Under the pieces are notes generated by a model. That model was not told the origin of the DNA and did no database searches. It was given only the letters and a program-made list of their open reading frames with translations. From the NCBI GenBank assembly GCA_023428865.1, contig JAEYWT010000257.1:1-8709 (forward strand): a stretch of 8,709 bases of DNA, given 5' to 3'. Origin of the DNA: Bacteroidota bacterium. Lineage in GTDB: Bacteria > Bacteroidota > Bacteroidia > Flavobacteriales_F > PHOS-HE28. The position numbers and the translations under genes were made by a program. Below are positions 1-5,940 of this stretch, piece after piece (the first letter of the stretch is position 1; each line of letters starts with the position of its first letter).

Positions 1-654
1 CAGTGGCATGCTGTGCGAAACGAAGACGACCGCAGAGGTCCTCATCAGTTCGCGCACACGGTTCAGGCATTTGATCGTGAAGCTGATATCACCCACGGCC
101 AATACCTCGTCCAGGAAGAGGATGTCCGGCTCGATCAGGATGGCCGCCACTGCAAAGCCCAATCGCACGGACATGCCGGAGCTGTAATGCTGCACGGGCA
201 TATCGATGAAGTCGCCGATCTCCGCAAAAGCGATGATGGCATCGATCTTCTCATCCACCTTCTTGCGGCCAAGACCCAGCACGGCGGCATTGATGTTGAT
301 GTTCTCCCGGCCGGTGAGGATCGGATTGAATCCGGCCCCCAAGGCGATGAGTGCCCCAACCTGCCCACGGATCTCGATACGGCCGCCATCGGGTTTGATC
401 AACCCATTGAGGATGCGGAGCAAGGTGGTCTTACCCGCGCCGTTGTGCCCGATCAATCCTAGGCATTCGCCACGGCGCAATTCGAAGTTGACGTCATGCA
501 CTGCCCAGAACTCCTTGGCACGAAGGGTATGGTTGCGCTCTCGGCCCATGAACTCAGTGGCCAGGTCGCCCATACCGTACCGTAACGATGTCTTCAGGTC
601 GCGACAGAACTTCTTCGAGACACCTTCCGCTTTTATCAACACTTCACCTTCCAT
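1..654 (-). CDS. ABC transporter ATPase for polysaccharide export, Wzt/TagH/KpsT-like (3' end cut by window)
   Basis: This is the nucleotide-binding subunit expected to power export of an undecaprenyl-linked polysaccharide through the permease encoded just upstream. The first 218 residues are visible, and the reading frame is still open at the left edge. Walker A is GHNGAGKTT (residues 69-77), the ABC signature is YSSGM (157-161), Walker B is ILFLDE (178-183), and the H-loop histidine is H214 in FVSHS. The segment GAGFNPILTGREN (106-118) is typical of the Wzt/TagH/KpsT group. I chose the ATG at 654 because it lies 2 bases after the permease stop, in the order TGA-CC-ATG, so translation is probably coupled. 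The C-terminus is missing, so I cannot tell whether it carries the carbohydrate-binding domain found in some Wzt proteins. Subfamily is sure; the substrate is unknown. Confidence 0.93.
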   Translation of the reverse strand, partial: MEGEVLIKAEGVSKKFCRDLKTSLRYGMGDLATEFMGRERNHTLRAKEFWAVHDVNFELRRGECLGLIGHNGAGKTTLLRILNGLIKPDGGRIEIRGQVGALIALGAGFNPILTGRENININAAVLGLGRKKVDEKIDAIIAFAEIGDFIDMPVQHYSSGMSVRLGFAVAAILIEPDILFLDEVLAVGDISFTIKCLNRVRELMRTSAVVFVSHSMPL

Positions 655-656
655 GG

Positions 657-1532
657 TCAAGAACTCATGCGCTCGATCAGGATCGGCATGGCCACCCGGA
701 AGAGCAACCACCCGATGATGAGCAGGATGAAAGACACAAGCATGACTCCGAGGAAATAACCCAACATGGGAGAGGGCGACCCCGTGAGCCAGGCACGGCC
801 GGTGAGGATCAGCGGTGTGGTGAAGTTGAGCTCGAACAGGCGCTTGGTGATCCCCGCTGCAGGCATGGCGAATACCACCGGACTAATGAACATGGCGAAC
901 TGCGCCAAGATGGGAATGCTCCGCGATACATCGGCATAGAGCACCCCGATGGGCGATACGATCAAACCCAGCGACGTTCCGGCTAAGAGAATAGCCATAG
1001 CAGCAACCGGTATCAACAGGAGATGGGCGTCCATGGGAACCCGGAAGAACAACAGCGCCACCACAAGGATCACCAGCTTGATCAGTGCATTGAAACACCA
1101 CTTCAACATGCCGCTCACGATCAGCGACTCACGCGGGAAGTTGAGCTTCGTAAGCATGCTCTTGGACAAGCCCACTTGTTGCAAGGGACTTTGTAAGGCC
1201 TCTACGAACATCTGCCAGAGCATGGTGCCGGTAAGCACGTACACCGGATACGGCATTCCTGTAGACGACACCTTGACGATACCTGCCGCATTGAGGAAGA
1301 CCCAGGCCAAGGTGTTGGCCAGCGGCAGAAGGAAGGCCCACGTGTAGCCGAGGATGGAACCTCGATACTGCGCACTGACATCACGCTTGGCCAATCGCCA
1401 AGATAGCTCCCACGATCCCCCCACATCGGCCAGCATCGCCCGTACCAGTACCAGCGGCCTTCTCAACGAGGAGGCCGGGGTGTAGACGATGACCCGTCCG
1501 TTGTGGTCCGTGGTGCGCATTCGTTCTCCCAT
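657..1532 (-). CDS. ABC-2 type polysaccharide export permease, Wzm/TagG-like
   Basis: This is a 291-residue inner-membrane protein, the usual length for the family. It would form the transmembrane channel of the exporter driven by the downstream ATPase. The N-terminal signature RDVSAQYRGSILGYTWAFL (50-68) matches the RD-x-Y-x-LG-x-WAFLxP pattern of Wzm/TagG/KpsM permeases. The second family hallmark is LYADVSRSIPILAQFAMFIS (198-217), followed by PVVFAMP. Hydrophobic stretches lie near residues 64-84, 95-113, 146-164, 170-192, 204-224 and 256-280, consistent with about six helices. The ATG at 1532 has GAGGTG about 8 bases upstream. The second ATG at 1520 also has a GGAG in front of it and is a possible alternative start. 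A promoter-like box lies at 1607-1614, so this gene and the ATPase may be transcribed separately from the kinase and FkbM genes. Substrate unknown. Confidence 0.92.
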   Translation of the reverse strand: MGERMRTTDHNGRVIVYTPASSLRRPLVLVRAMLADVGGSWELSWRLAKRDVSAQYRGSILGYTWAFLLPLANTLAWVFLNAAGIVKVSSTGMPYPVYVLTGTMLWQMFVEALQSPLQQVGLSKSMLTKLNFPRESLIVSGMLKWCFNALIKLVILVVALLFFRVPMDAHLLLIPVAAMAILLAGTSLGLIVSPIGVLYADVSRSIPILAQFAMFISPVVFAMPAAGITKRLFELNFTTPLILTGRAWLTGSPSPMLGYFLGVMLVSFILLIIGWLLFRVAMPILIERMSS

Positions 1533-1606
1533 ACCGAAACACCTCGCAACAACGTACCGGCTTCATTGGCACCGGTGGATGACCACGGCGGCTGGCACAA
1601 GGCCGA

Positions 1607-1614
1607 CAAATATA
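1607..1614 (-). promoter_or_regulatory. Bacteroidota-type -7 box upstream of the ABC exporter genes
   Basis: On the minus strand this reads TATATTTG, an exact match to the Bacteroidota -7 consensus TAnnTTTG. It lies in the 141-base gap after the FkbM stop and about 75 bases before the permease start. It sits within CGGTTATATTTG, identical to the sequence before the wzc gene. I see no clear -33 TTG element at the usual spacing, so the call rests on the -7 match, its position and the shared 12-mer. Confidence 0.5.
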
Positions 1615-1624
1615 ACCGGAGCCT

Positions 1625-1656
1625 TCCAGTTAAGGCGCGATCGATCATGCACTGGA
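1625..1656. repeat. Inverted repeat upstream of the exporter promoter box
   Basis: The arms TCCAGT (1625-1630) and ACTGGA (1651-1656) are perfect inverted copies separated by 20 bases. They lie between the FkbM stop and the -7 box of the permease, just upstream of that box. It could be a split operator or a weak stem after FkbM. There is no run of T residues after it, so I do not call it a terminator. Six-base arms with this spacing can easily arise by chance. Confidence 0.25.
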
Positions 1657-1673
1657 TACTACCATGCGGACGC

Positions 1674-2507
1674 TCATCTCCAACGGGCCAGGATATGCGC
1701 CCTGCTTGGCCTATCCTCCTTGAGCAATTCGATGGAATAGCCCAACGGCTGTAGGATCGCAGCAACCCTAGCCATGCAGGCCACGGAATGGATCTCCATG
1801 CACAACAAGGGTCGATCGCGGCGCAGGACCTCTGTCGCCCCTTCGAGAACGAGGTGTTCTGCACCCTCCACATCGATCTTCATGAACGCCACCCTACCCC
1901 AACCGCCCTCCTGGGCCAGATCATCCAAGCGACGTACCTGGACCTCCGAGGTCGTAAAACCCGAACGATCGTAAATGGCTTTATCCAATGGTGGTTCCAC
2001 GCTACCGAGGTACCCTCCGGAACTCGTCTGATCATCCACCATGGCCGAGCTCTGGAAGGTGGTCACACCCGAACTGCTCCCCAAGGCGTATGGCAGGACC
2101 TGGATCCGGTCGGCCCAAATACGATTGAGGTCATGGTTCATCTGGAAACGCTCAAGATTGGCCGGGTTGGGCTCGAATGCCACCACCTGCATGGCCGGAT
2201 ACCGGTTGGCCAGCGCCAATGCGTGATAACCGATATGGGCACCGATATCCAGAACAACCGCACCTTCCATCCGTTCCGGAAGTGCATTCCATAAGTAGTC
2301 ATCGTAACTACCCTCCACCATGTCGTGGAACGCTGGCCGCGTGGTATCCACCAACAACCGCCCACCCTTCAACGGGCCAGACCGCACCACGTGCTCAGAA
2401 GCTTGTGCGCCCGTGGCACGCGGAGCGGTGCCATGTTCTCGGAATGGTCGCAATAGGATCGGTGGAACCAGCTCCCGTAAGATCCACCGCAGTGCCTTGC
2501 CGATCAT
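1674..2507 (-). CDS. FkbM family methyltransferase
   Basis: This is a predicted SAM-dependent O-methyltransferase of 277 residues, of the kind found in polysaccharide clusters, where it is thought to methylate a sugar hydroxyl. The SAM-binding motif I is VVLDIGAHIG (84-93), followed by VVAFEPNP (108-115). The FkbM hallmark FMKIDVEGAEHLVLEGA lies at 208-224, with CMEIH at 236-240. The start MIGKALRWIL at 2507 is 31 bases after the wzc stop, so the two genes are probably cotranscribed. A longer in-frame reading begins at 2702, but it overlaps the wzc coding end and its extra 65 residues are a low-complexity Met/Ala/Arg string antisense-like in character, so I rejected it. The family call is firm; the acceptor sugar is inferred only from neighbours. 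Confidence 0.93.
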   Translation of the reverse strand: MIGKALRWILRELVPPILLRPFREHGTAPRATGAQASEHVVRSGPLKGGRLLVDTTRPAFHDMVEGSYDDYLWNALPERMEGAVVLDIGAHIGYHALALANRYPAMQVVAFEPNPANLERFQMNHDLNRIWADRIQVLPYALGSSSGVTTFQSSAMVDDQTSSGGYLGSVEPPLDKAIYDRSGFTTSEVQVRRLDDLAQEGGWGRVAFMKIDVEGAEHLVLEGATEVLRRDRPLLCMEIHSVACMARVAAILQPLGYSIELLKEDRPSRAHILARWR

Positions 2508-2538
2508 GCTACACTCTTGGCGTTCGGTGGTATTCCGA

Positions 2539-4968
2539 TCAGTTCCGCGTGTCTGGCTTTTGGGCCTCGCCCTCCTTCTTCTTCTTCGAACGCCGACCAT
2601 AGCCATAGCCATAGCCGTAACCCGAACCGTAGCCATATGCATAGCGATAGCCATAGCCGTAGTTCGTGTTGTAGTAGTACTTGCTCTTCTTGATACGGAC
2701 ACCGTTCAGGATGAAGCCCAAGTTCTTTGCACCGTTGGTATGCAGCACCTCCAACGCATTGTTCACATGGTCCTTGCTGGCGAACCGGGTGTTCACCACG
2801 AAAAGGGTGGCATCCACGTAGCGCATCATCAACAGCGCATCCGTGATCAAGCCCACCGGAGGTGTATCCACGATCACGTAATCGTATTCTTTGGAGGCTT
2901 CTTCGAAAAGCTGCTGTAGGTATTTGCTCAGTACAAGCTCTGAAGCGTTCGGCGGAGTGGGGCCGGATAGGATCACATGGAAGTTCTCGAACTGCGTTGG
3001 CATGACCGCCTCGCGCCAGTGCGCCTTTCCGATCAACACCGAACTCAAACCCACCGCACTGCTAAGGCCCAATCCAGTAGCCACTTTGGGCTTGTGCAGA
3101 TCCAGTTCCAACAGCAATACCTTCTTATCCGCCTTGGATAGGATCGCCGTAAGGTTCACCGAGCAGAAGGTCTTACCCTCGTTAGGCCGGTAACTGGTCA
3201 CCAGCACGACCTTACCACGCCCGCCCTCCACGGCCACGTACTCCAAGTTCGTACGCACCGTTCGGAACGATTCAGTTATCGCTGCTTTGGGGTCGCTATC
3301 CACCACGACATAGTTCTCCTCGGCCTTTTCGCTGTTGATGATCTCTCCGAAGACCGGCAGATTCGTTAGCTCCTTGAGCTGGTCGGCGTTCTCGATCCGA
3401 TCGTAGAACATGACCCGGATGAAGACCACCAACATGGACAAGAGCCCCCCGCCGAGCATGAAGGTGTAGAAGATCTTCATCTTATCCGGCCGCACCACCC
3501 CACGTCCTCGTGCACTTTCAATGACCTTGGTCTTTGGAATGATACCCGCTCGAGCGATCACCGTACTCGCTCGCTTCTCCAGAAGGAACAGATACATCTT
3601 CTCATTCACTTGCAAGCGCCGCTCTATGTTGAGGATATCACGGTGGCTCTTGGGCAACTTCCGGATCAGACCTTCATAGTCGTGGACCTGTTGCTGCAAG
3701 TCGCCAACACGGCCCTGTATGGCTTTGCGTGCGTTCTTGATATAGGTGAGCAGGTTGGCTTTGTTCAGCTGTATGACCGAGTCGAGCCGCTGAACGACCG
3801 CGTTCTCGAGCTTTGCCGTGAAGAGCGCCTCGTTCCGCTCCATCTGCATCGTATAAAGCTGCCCTACTGTTTGTCTCAAGAACTGGTCATCGGCAATGAA
3901 AATGGCTGGCGGCAATAGATTCTCCTTTCCATTCCCACGCACATAATCCTCCAAGGCGTCCAACGATTGTATCTCCAGCTCCTGTTCACGCCGCATCTGG
4001 TCATACTTCACCAACTCGGTGAAATAGAGCCCTTCCTCACGGGTCAGGTTAAGTATATCCTTGTTCTCCTTGTAGGACTGCAGTTCGTCCTCGTGCCGCT
4101 CCAGGATCACGCTCACCTCGGCCAGCTGCTTGTCGATATAGTCGATGGTGTTACGGTTGATATCGAACTCACTCTGCAAGGAGTACCTGATGTACTCTTT
4201 GGACAATGTATCCAGGAACATCTTGGCCCGCACACCCACTTCATCCTCGACCGTAACATCCAGGATAGTGGTATAATCCTGGTTGCTCACATCGATCCGG
4301 CTTTTGTACTTCTTCACCAGTCCGGACCTTTCATGCCGTACGAACTGATAATCCGTTCCCGAGGCACGCTGCAGCTCACGATCGCTTACCAAGGGCATGC
4401 GCTGCACCTTCAGGAAGAACTGGTTCTCTGGGTCGCGTACATCCTCATTGAAGCGGAAGACACGCTTCTCCAACCGACCATTCCGATCGAAACTGATCTC
4501 GTACTTAGTGGAGTCGAGCACCTGTAGGTCGAAGGGCCTGTCGTAGAGTTTGGGGTCGAGCACATCCATCTGCACCACGAATGGAAGGGTTCCATAGACT
4601 TGGGTAGTCTTGAACCGACCGACGATGAAATACGAGATGTCGAAATCCAGCTTGGACAAGGTGGCATCGATCAGGTCGTACGAGGTGAGCACTCGTTTCT
4701 GGTTCACGATGTCGCTGTACGATTGCACATACCCAAGGCTCTTGTACACCTGGCTCTGGTAGTCGTAAACGTCCTGGTCCTTCAGCAGGATCTGGGTGCT
4801 GGCCCCATGGATGTCGGGCAACTTATAGCTGTACAGATAGGATAGTACAGCGGATAGCAGCAAGGCGATAACGACCAAATACCAGTTCTTGGACACGATC
4901 CGGATGAAGTACCGGAGGTCCTTGGCATCGATGATGCTGCCCCGTTGCTGGGGTTTGGGTGCTGCCAT
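2539..4968 (-). CDS. wzc: Polysaccharide co-polymerase / tyrosine autokinase (Wzc-like BY-kinase)
   Basis: This 809-residue inner-membrane protein is expected to control chain length and export of a surface polysaccharide. Its C-terminal kinase autophosphorylates tyrosines to drive assembly cycles. Residues 31-48 form the first membrane helix. A long periplasmic part follows, with coiled-coil-like helices around 278-345 and 390-465. A second helix lies near 500-518, preceded by the proline-containing segment typical of Wzz/PCP proteins. The kinase has the oligomerisation motif E566-x-x-R569-x-x-R572-TNL, Walker A with PNEGKT (595-600), Walker A' LELDLHKPK (620-628) and Walker B VIVDTPP (698-704). 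The tail at 764-790 has 13 tyrosines, mostly alternating with glycine, followed by a basic end. I chose the ATG at 4968 because the longer start at 5040 would fall inside the promoter box. No wza or phosphatase gene lies next to it in this window. Confidence 0.95.
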   Translation of the reverse strand: MAAPKPQQRGSIIDAKDLRYFIRIVSKNWYLVVIALLLSAVLSYLYSYKLPDIHGASTQILLKDQDVYDYQSQVYKSLGYVQSYSDIVNQKRVLTSYDLIDATLSKLDFDISYFIVGRFKTTQVYGTLPFVVQMDVLDPKLYDRPFDLQVLDSTKYEISFDRNGRLEKRVFRFNEDVRDPENQFFLKVQRMPLVSDRELQRASGTDYQFVRHERSGLVKKYKSRIDVSNQDYTTILDVTVEDEVGVRAKMFLDTLSKEYIRYSLQSEFDINRNTIDYIDKQLAEVSVILERHEDELQSYKENKDILNLTREEGLYFTELVKYDQMRREQELEIQSLDALEDYVRGNGKENLLPPAIFIADDQFLRQTVGQLYTMQMERNEALFTAKLENAVVQRLDSVIQLNKANLLTYIKNARKAIQGRVGDLQQQVHDYEGLIRKLPKSHRDILNIERRLQVNEKMYLFLLEKRASTVIARAGIIPKTKVIESARGRGVVRPDKMKIFYTFMLGGGLLSMLVVFIRVMFYDRIENADQLKELTNLPVFGEIINSEKAEENYVVVDSDPKAAITESFRTVRTNLEYVAVEGGRGKVVLVTSYRPNEGKTFCSVNLTAILSKADKKVLLLELDLHKPKVATGLGLSSAVGLSSVLIGKAHWREAVMPTQFENFHVILSGPTPPNASELVLSKYLQQLFEEASKEYDYVIVDTPPVGLITDALLMMRYVDATLFVVNTRFASKDHVNNALEVLHTNGAKNLGFILNGVRIKKSKYYYNTNYGYGYRYAYGYGSGYGYGYGYGRRSKKKKEGEAQKPDTRN
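2597..2662. repeat. Degenerate hexanucleotide tandem repeat encoding the Tyr-Gly tail of Wzc
   Basis: The plus strand shows degenerate copies of CCATAG, with variants such as CCGTAG and CGATAG, over about 66 bases. On the coding strand each unit encodes a Tyr-Gly or related dipeptide, giving the alternating tail of the kinase. Because the unit is a multiple of three, gain or loss of copies would change the number of tyrosines without shifting the frame. Confidence 0.8.
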
Positions 4969-5037
4969 GTGCCTGCTTCTCCCCGTTCCCGACCGCATGG
5001 TTCGCCGCCGGAGGCCTACTGGCCGATCGAAGGGTCG

Positions 5038-5045
5038 CAAATATA
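5038..5045 (-). promoter_or_regulatory. Bacteroidota-type -7 box upstream of wzc
   Basis: The minus strand reads TATATTTG, a perfect TAnnTTTG match, 69 bases before the chosen wzc start. It is embedded in CGGTTATATTTG, which recurs exactly before the ABC permease gene. A clear -33 TTG is not visible. The box also argues against the longer wzc start at 5040, which it overlaps. Confidence 0.55.
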
Positions 5046-5055
5046 ACCGCCGTTA

Positions 5056-5073
5056 CCGGAGCACACCCTCCGG
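5056..5073. repeat. Inverted repeat just upstream of the wzc -7 box (candidate operator)
   Basis: CCGGAG (5056-5061) and CTCCGG (5068-5073) are perfect inverted copies with a 6-base spacer. The element begins 10 bases upstream of the -7 box and covers the region where a -33 element would be. This is a good position for a repressor or activator site. No known regulator is recognised from it. Confidence 0.35.
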
Positions 5074-5125
5074 ATGGGCATGTTCGTAATATCCTGTGAC
5101 TTCCTGGACAATACCCGTCCCAAGT

Positions 5126-5141
5126 GATAGGTTTGCCTATC
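5126..5141. repeat. Inverted repeat overlapping the exosortase-operon promoter box (candidate operator)
   Basis: GATAGG (5126-5131), spacer TTTG, and CCTATC (5136-5141) form a perfect 6+4+6 inverted repeat. CAA (5121-5123) and TTG (5143-5145) extend the symmetry imperfectly. The right arm runs into the -7 box at 5138-5145, so a protein bound here would block RNA polymerase. This is sequence-based inference only. Confidence 0.45.
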
Positions 5142-5145
5142 TTTG
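5138..5145 (+). promoter_or_regulatory. Bacteroidota-type -7 box of the exosortase operon
   Basis: TATCTTTG matches TAnnTTTG exactly and lies 22 bases before the ATG of the small sorting-signal gene, leaving a short leader. The usual upstream TTG is not evident. It is divergent from the wzc box, with about 90 bases between them, so the two units share one control region of 199 bases (4969-5167). Confidence 0.55.
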
Positions 5146-5167
5146 ACCGCTTTCTGAATTCGGCTTC

Positions 5168-5383
5168 ATGAAGAACGTGCTCCGCTTCGCCCTCGTCACC
5201 ACTGCGCTTTTACTGCCTTTCGCCGGTGTGGTTTTGGCACAAGGCGTCGGTGGCCCCCCTGCCTGCTGGCCTCCACCCTGCATCCCCATCGATGGCGGTA
5301 TTAGCCTGTTGGTAGCAGCTGGCACCCTGCTCGGCGGAAAGAAAGCCTTGGACCTGCGCCGTAGCCGTAAGACCAACGCCTGA
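5168..5383 (+). CDS. PID-CTERM sorting-signal small protein, likely exosortase substrate
   Basis: This 71-residue precursor appears to be the dedicated target of the exosortase encoded next. Residues 1-24 form a signal peptide with a basic start, a hydrophobic core and a plausible cleavage site after VLA (A24). Residues 25-39 are rich in glycine and proline, with two cysteines, C33 and C38, around W34 and three prolines. The C-terminus has the tripartite sorting-signal layout: motif PIDGG (40-44), a short hydrophobic helix (45-57) and a basic end (KK at 58-59, RRSRK at 64-68). PIDGG followed by a helix and lysines matches what I know as the PID-CTERM family of Bacteroidota. Its stop overlaps the exosortase start as TGATG (5381-5385), so translation is coupled. 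There is no recognisable globular domain: the protein is nearly all targeting signals. Its biological role is unknown. Confidence 0.85.
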   Translation: MKNVLRFALVTTALLLPFAGVVLAQGVGGPPACWPPPCIPIDGGISLLVAAGTLLGGKKALDLRRSRKTNA

Positions 5384-5940
5384 TGGCCAAGTCCCTCACC
5401 ACCAAGGTGGTGACGGCAGATCCTGTTCTCCGTTTCCTACTCTCCGGTGCCGCCCTTTACACGGCGTGGTACGTGCTGTATGAATTCGTGCTTCACCCCC
5501 ATGGCGTCCTGGACCGCGCCGTGATCGACAACCTCGTGTGGCTGGCTGGGGGCATGCTCCAAGCATTCGGCTATGAGCTCCTGCCCGACCCGGGCTTCGA
5601 TAGTAACCGCTACCTCGGCATACAAGGCGGTAGTCACCTCTGGATCGGCGACCCCTGCAATGGGGTTAGCCTCTTCGCCGTTTTCCTCATCTTCCTGCTC
5701 GCCTACCCTGGACCGTGGAGGCACAAACTCTGGTTCGGCGCGCTTGGCTTGTTGACCATCCACCTGATCAATGCCATTCGAGTTGCCGTGCTCTGCGTGG
5801 TGGCTTCCATCGATTACGACCTCTTCAACTTCAACCACGACTACACGTTCTATGTGGTCGTTTATGGCTGGGTCTTCCTGCTCTGGGCCATTTGGGTGAA
5901 GCGGTACGCGCCCCGGTCGGCACCCAGCACTACCAAATGA
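5383..5940 (+). CDS. Small exosortase family membrane protease/transpeptidase (XrtX- or XrtF-type)
   Basis: Exosortases are integral-membrane cysteine enzymes that recognise C-terminal sorting signals, cleave them and probably transfer the product to another molecule. The expected catalytic residues are all present: C92 in GDPCNGVSLF (89-98), R133 in NAIRVAVLC (130-138) and H152 in NHDYTFYVVVYG (151-162). Hydrophobic stretches near 16-36, 48-63, 93-110, 116-140 and 155-172 fit a compact multi-pass protein. At 185 residues it is shorter than EpsH-type exosortases of about 300 residues, but normal for the small Bacteroidota forms. Its ATG overlaps the stop of the PID-CTERM gene by one base, and its own stop overlaps the next start as ATGA, so all three are one coupled unit. 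Family membership is firm. I cannot decide between XrtX and XrtF by eye; the GDPCNGVSLF motif and PID partner make me lean to XrtX. Confidence 0.92.
   Translation: MAKSLTTKVVTADPVLRFLLSGAALYTAWYVLYEFVLHPHGVLDRAVIDNLVWLAGGMLQAFGYELLPDPGFDSNRYLGIQGGSHLWIGDPCNGVSLFAVFLIFLLAYPGPWRHKLWFGALGLLTIHLINAIRVAVLCVVASIDYDLFNFNHDYTFYVVVYGWVFLLWAIWVKRYAPRSAPSTTK

Noticed and set aside
2597..2662. Tandem hexamer repeat as a possible CRISPR or intergenic satellite
   Set aside because: The units are 6 bases without spacers, and they lie in the wzc coding frame, encoding Tyr-Gly.
2508..2702. N-terminal extension of the FkbM gene to 2702
   Set aside because: The added 65 residues are a low-complexity frame-shifted reading of the wzc Tyr-Gly repeat and tail. 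The natural start at 2507 follows the wzc stop.
3967..4527. Plus-strand open frame of 186 codons inside wzc
   Set aside because: It is antisense to the periplasmic domain of the kinase, with no promoter, no motif and a Leu/His/Gln-rich shadow composition.
4969..5040. Longer wzc start at 5040
   Set aside because: It would overlap the TATATTTG promoter box, and the added residues are Arg-rich with no family resemblance. The ATG at 4968 gives a normal Wzc N-terminus.
5137..5376. Minus-strand open frame of 79 codons opposite the PID-CTERM gene
   Set aside because: Its Arg/Pro-rich composition is a shadow of the small gene. The plus-strand product has a coherent signal peptide and sorting signal.
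5715..5936. Longer start for the exosortase-associated protein
   Set aside because: The extra 74 residues are an out-of-frame reading of the exosortase gene. The ATG at 5937 forms the ATGA overlap and begins a normal membrane protein.
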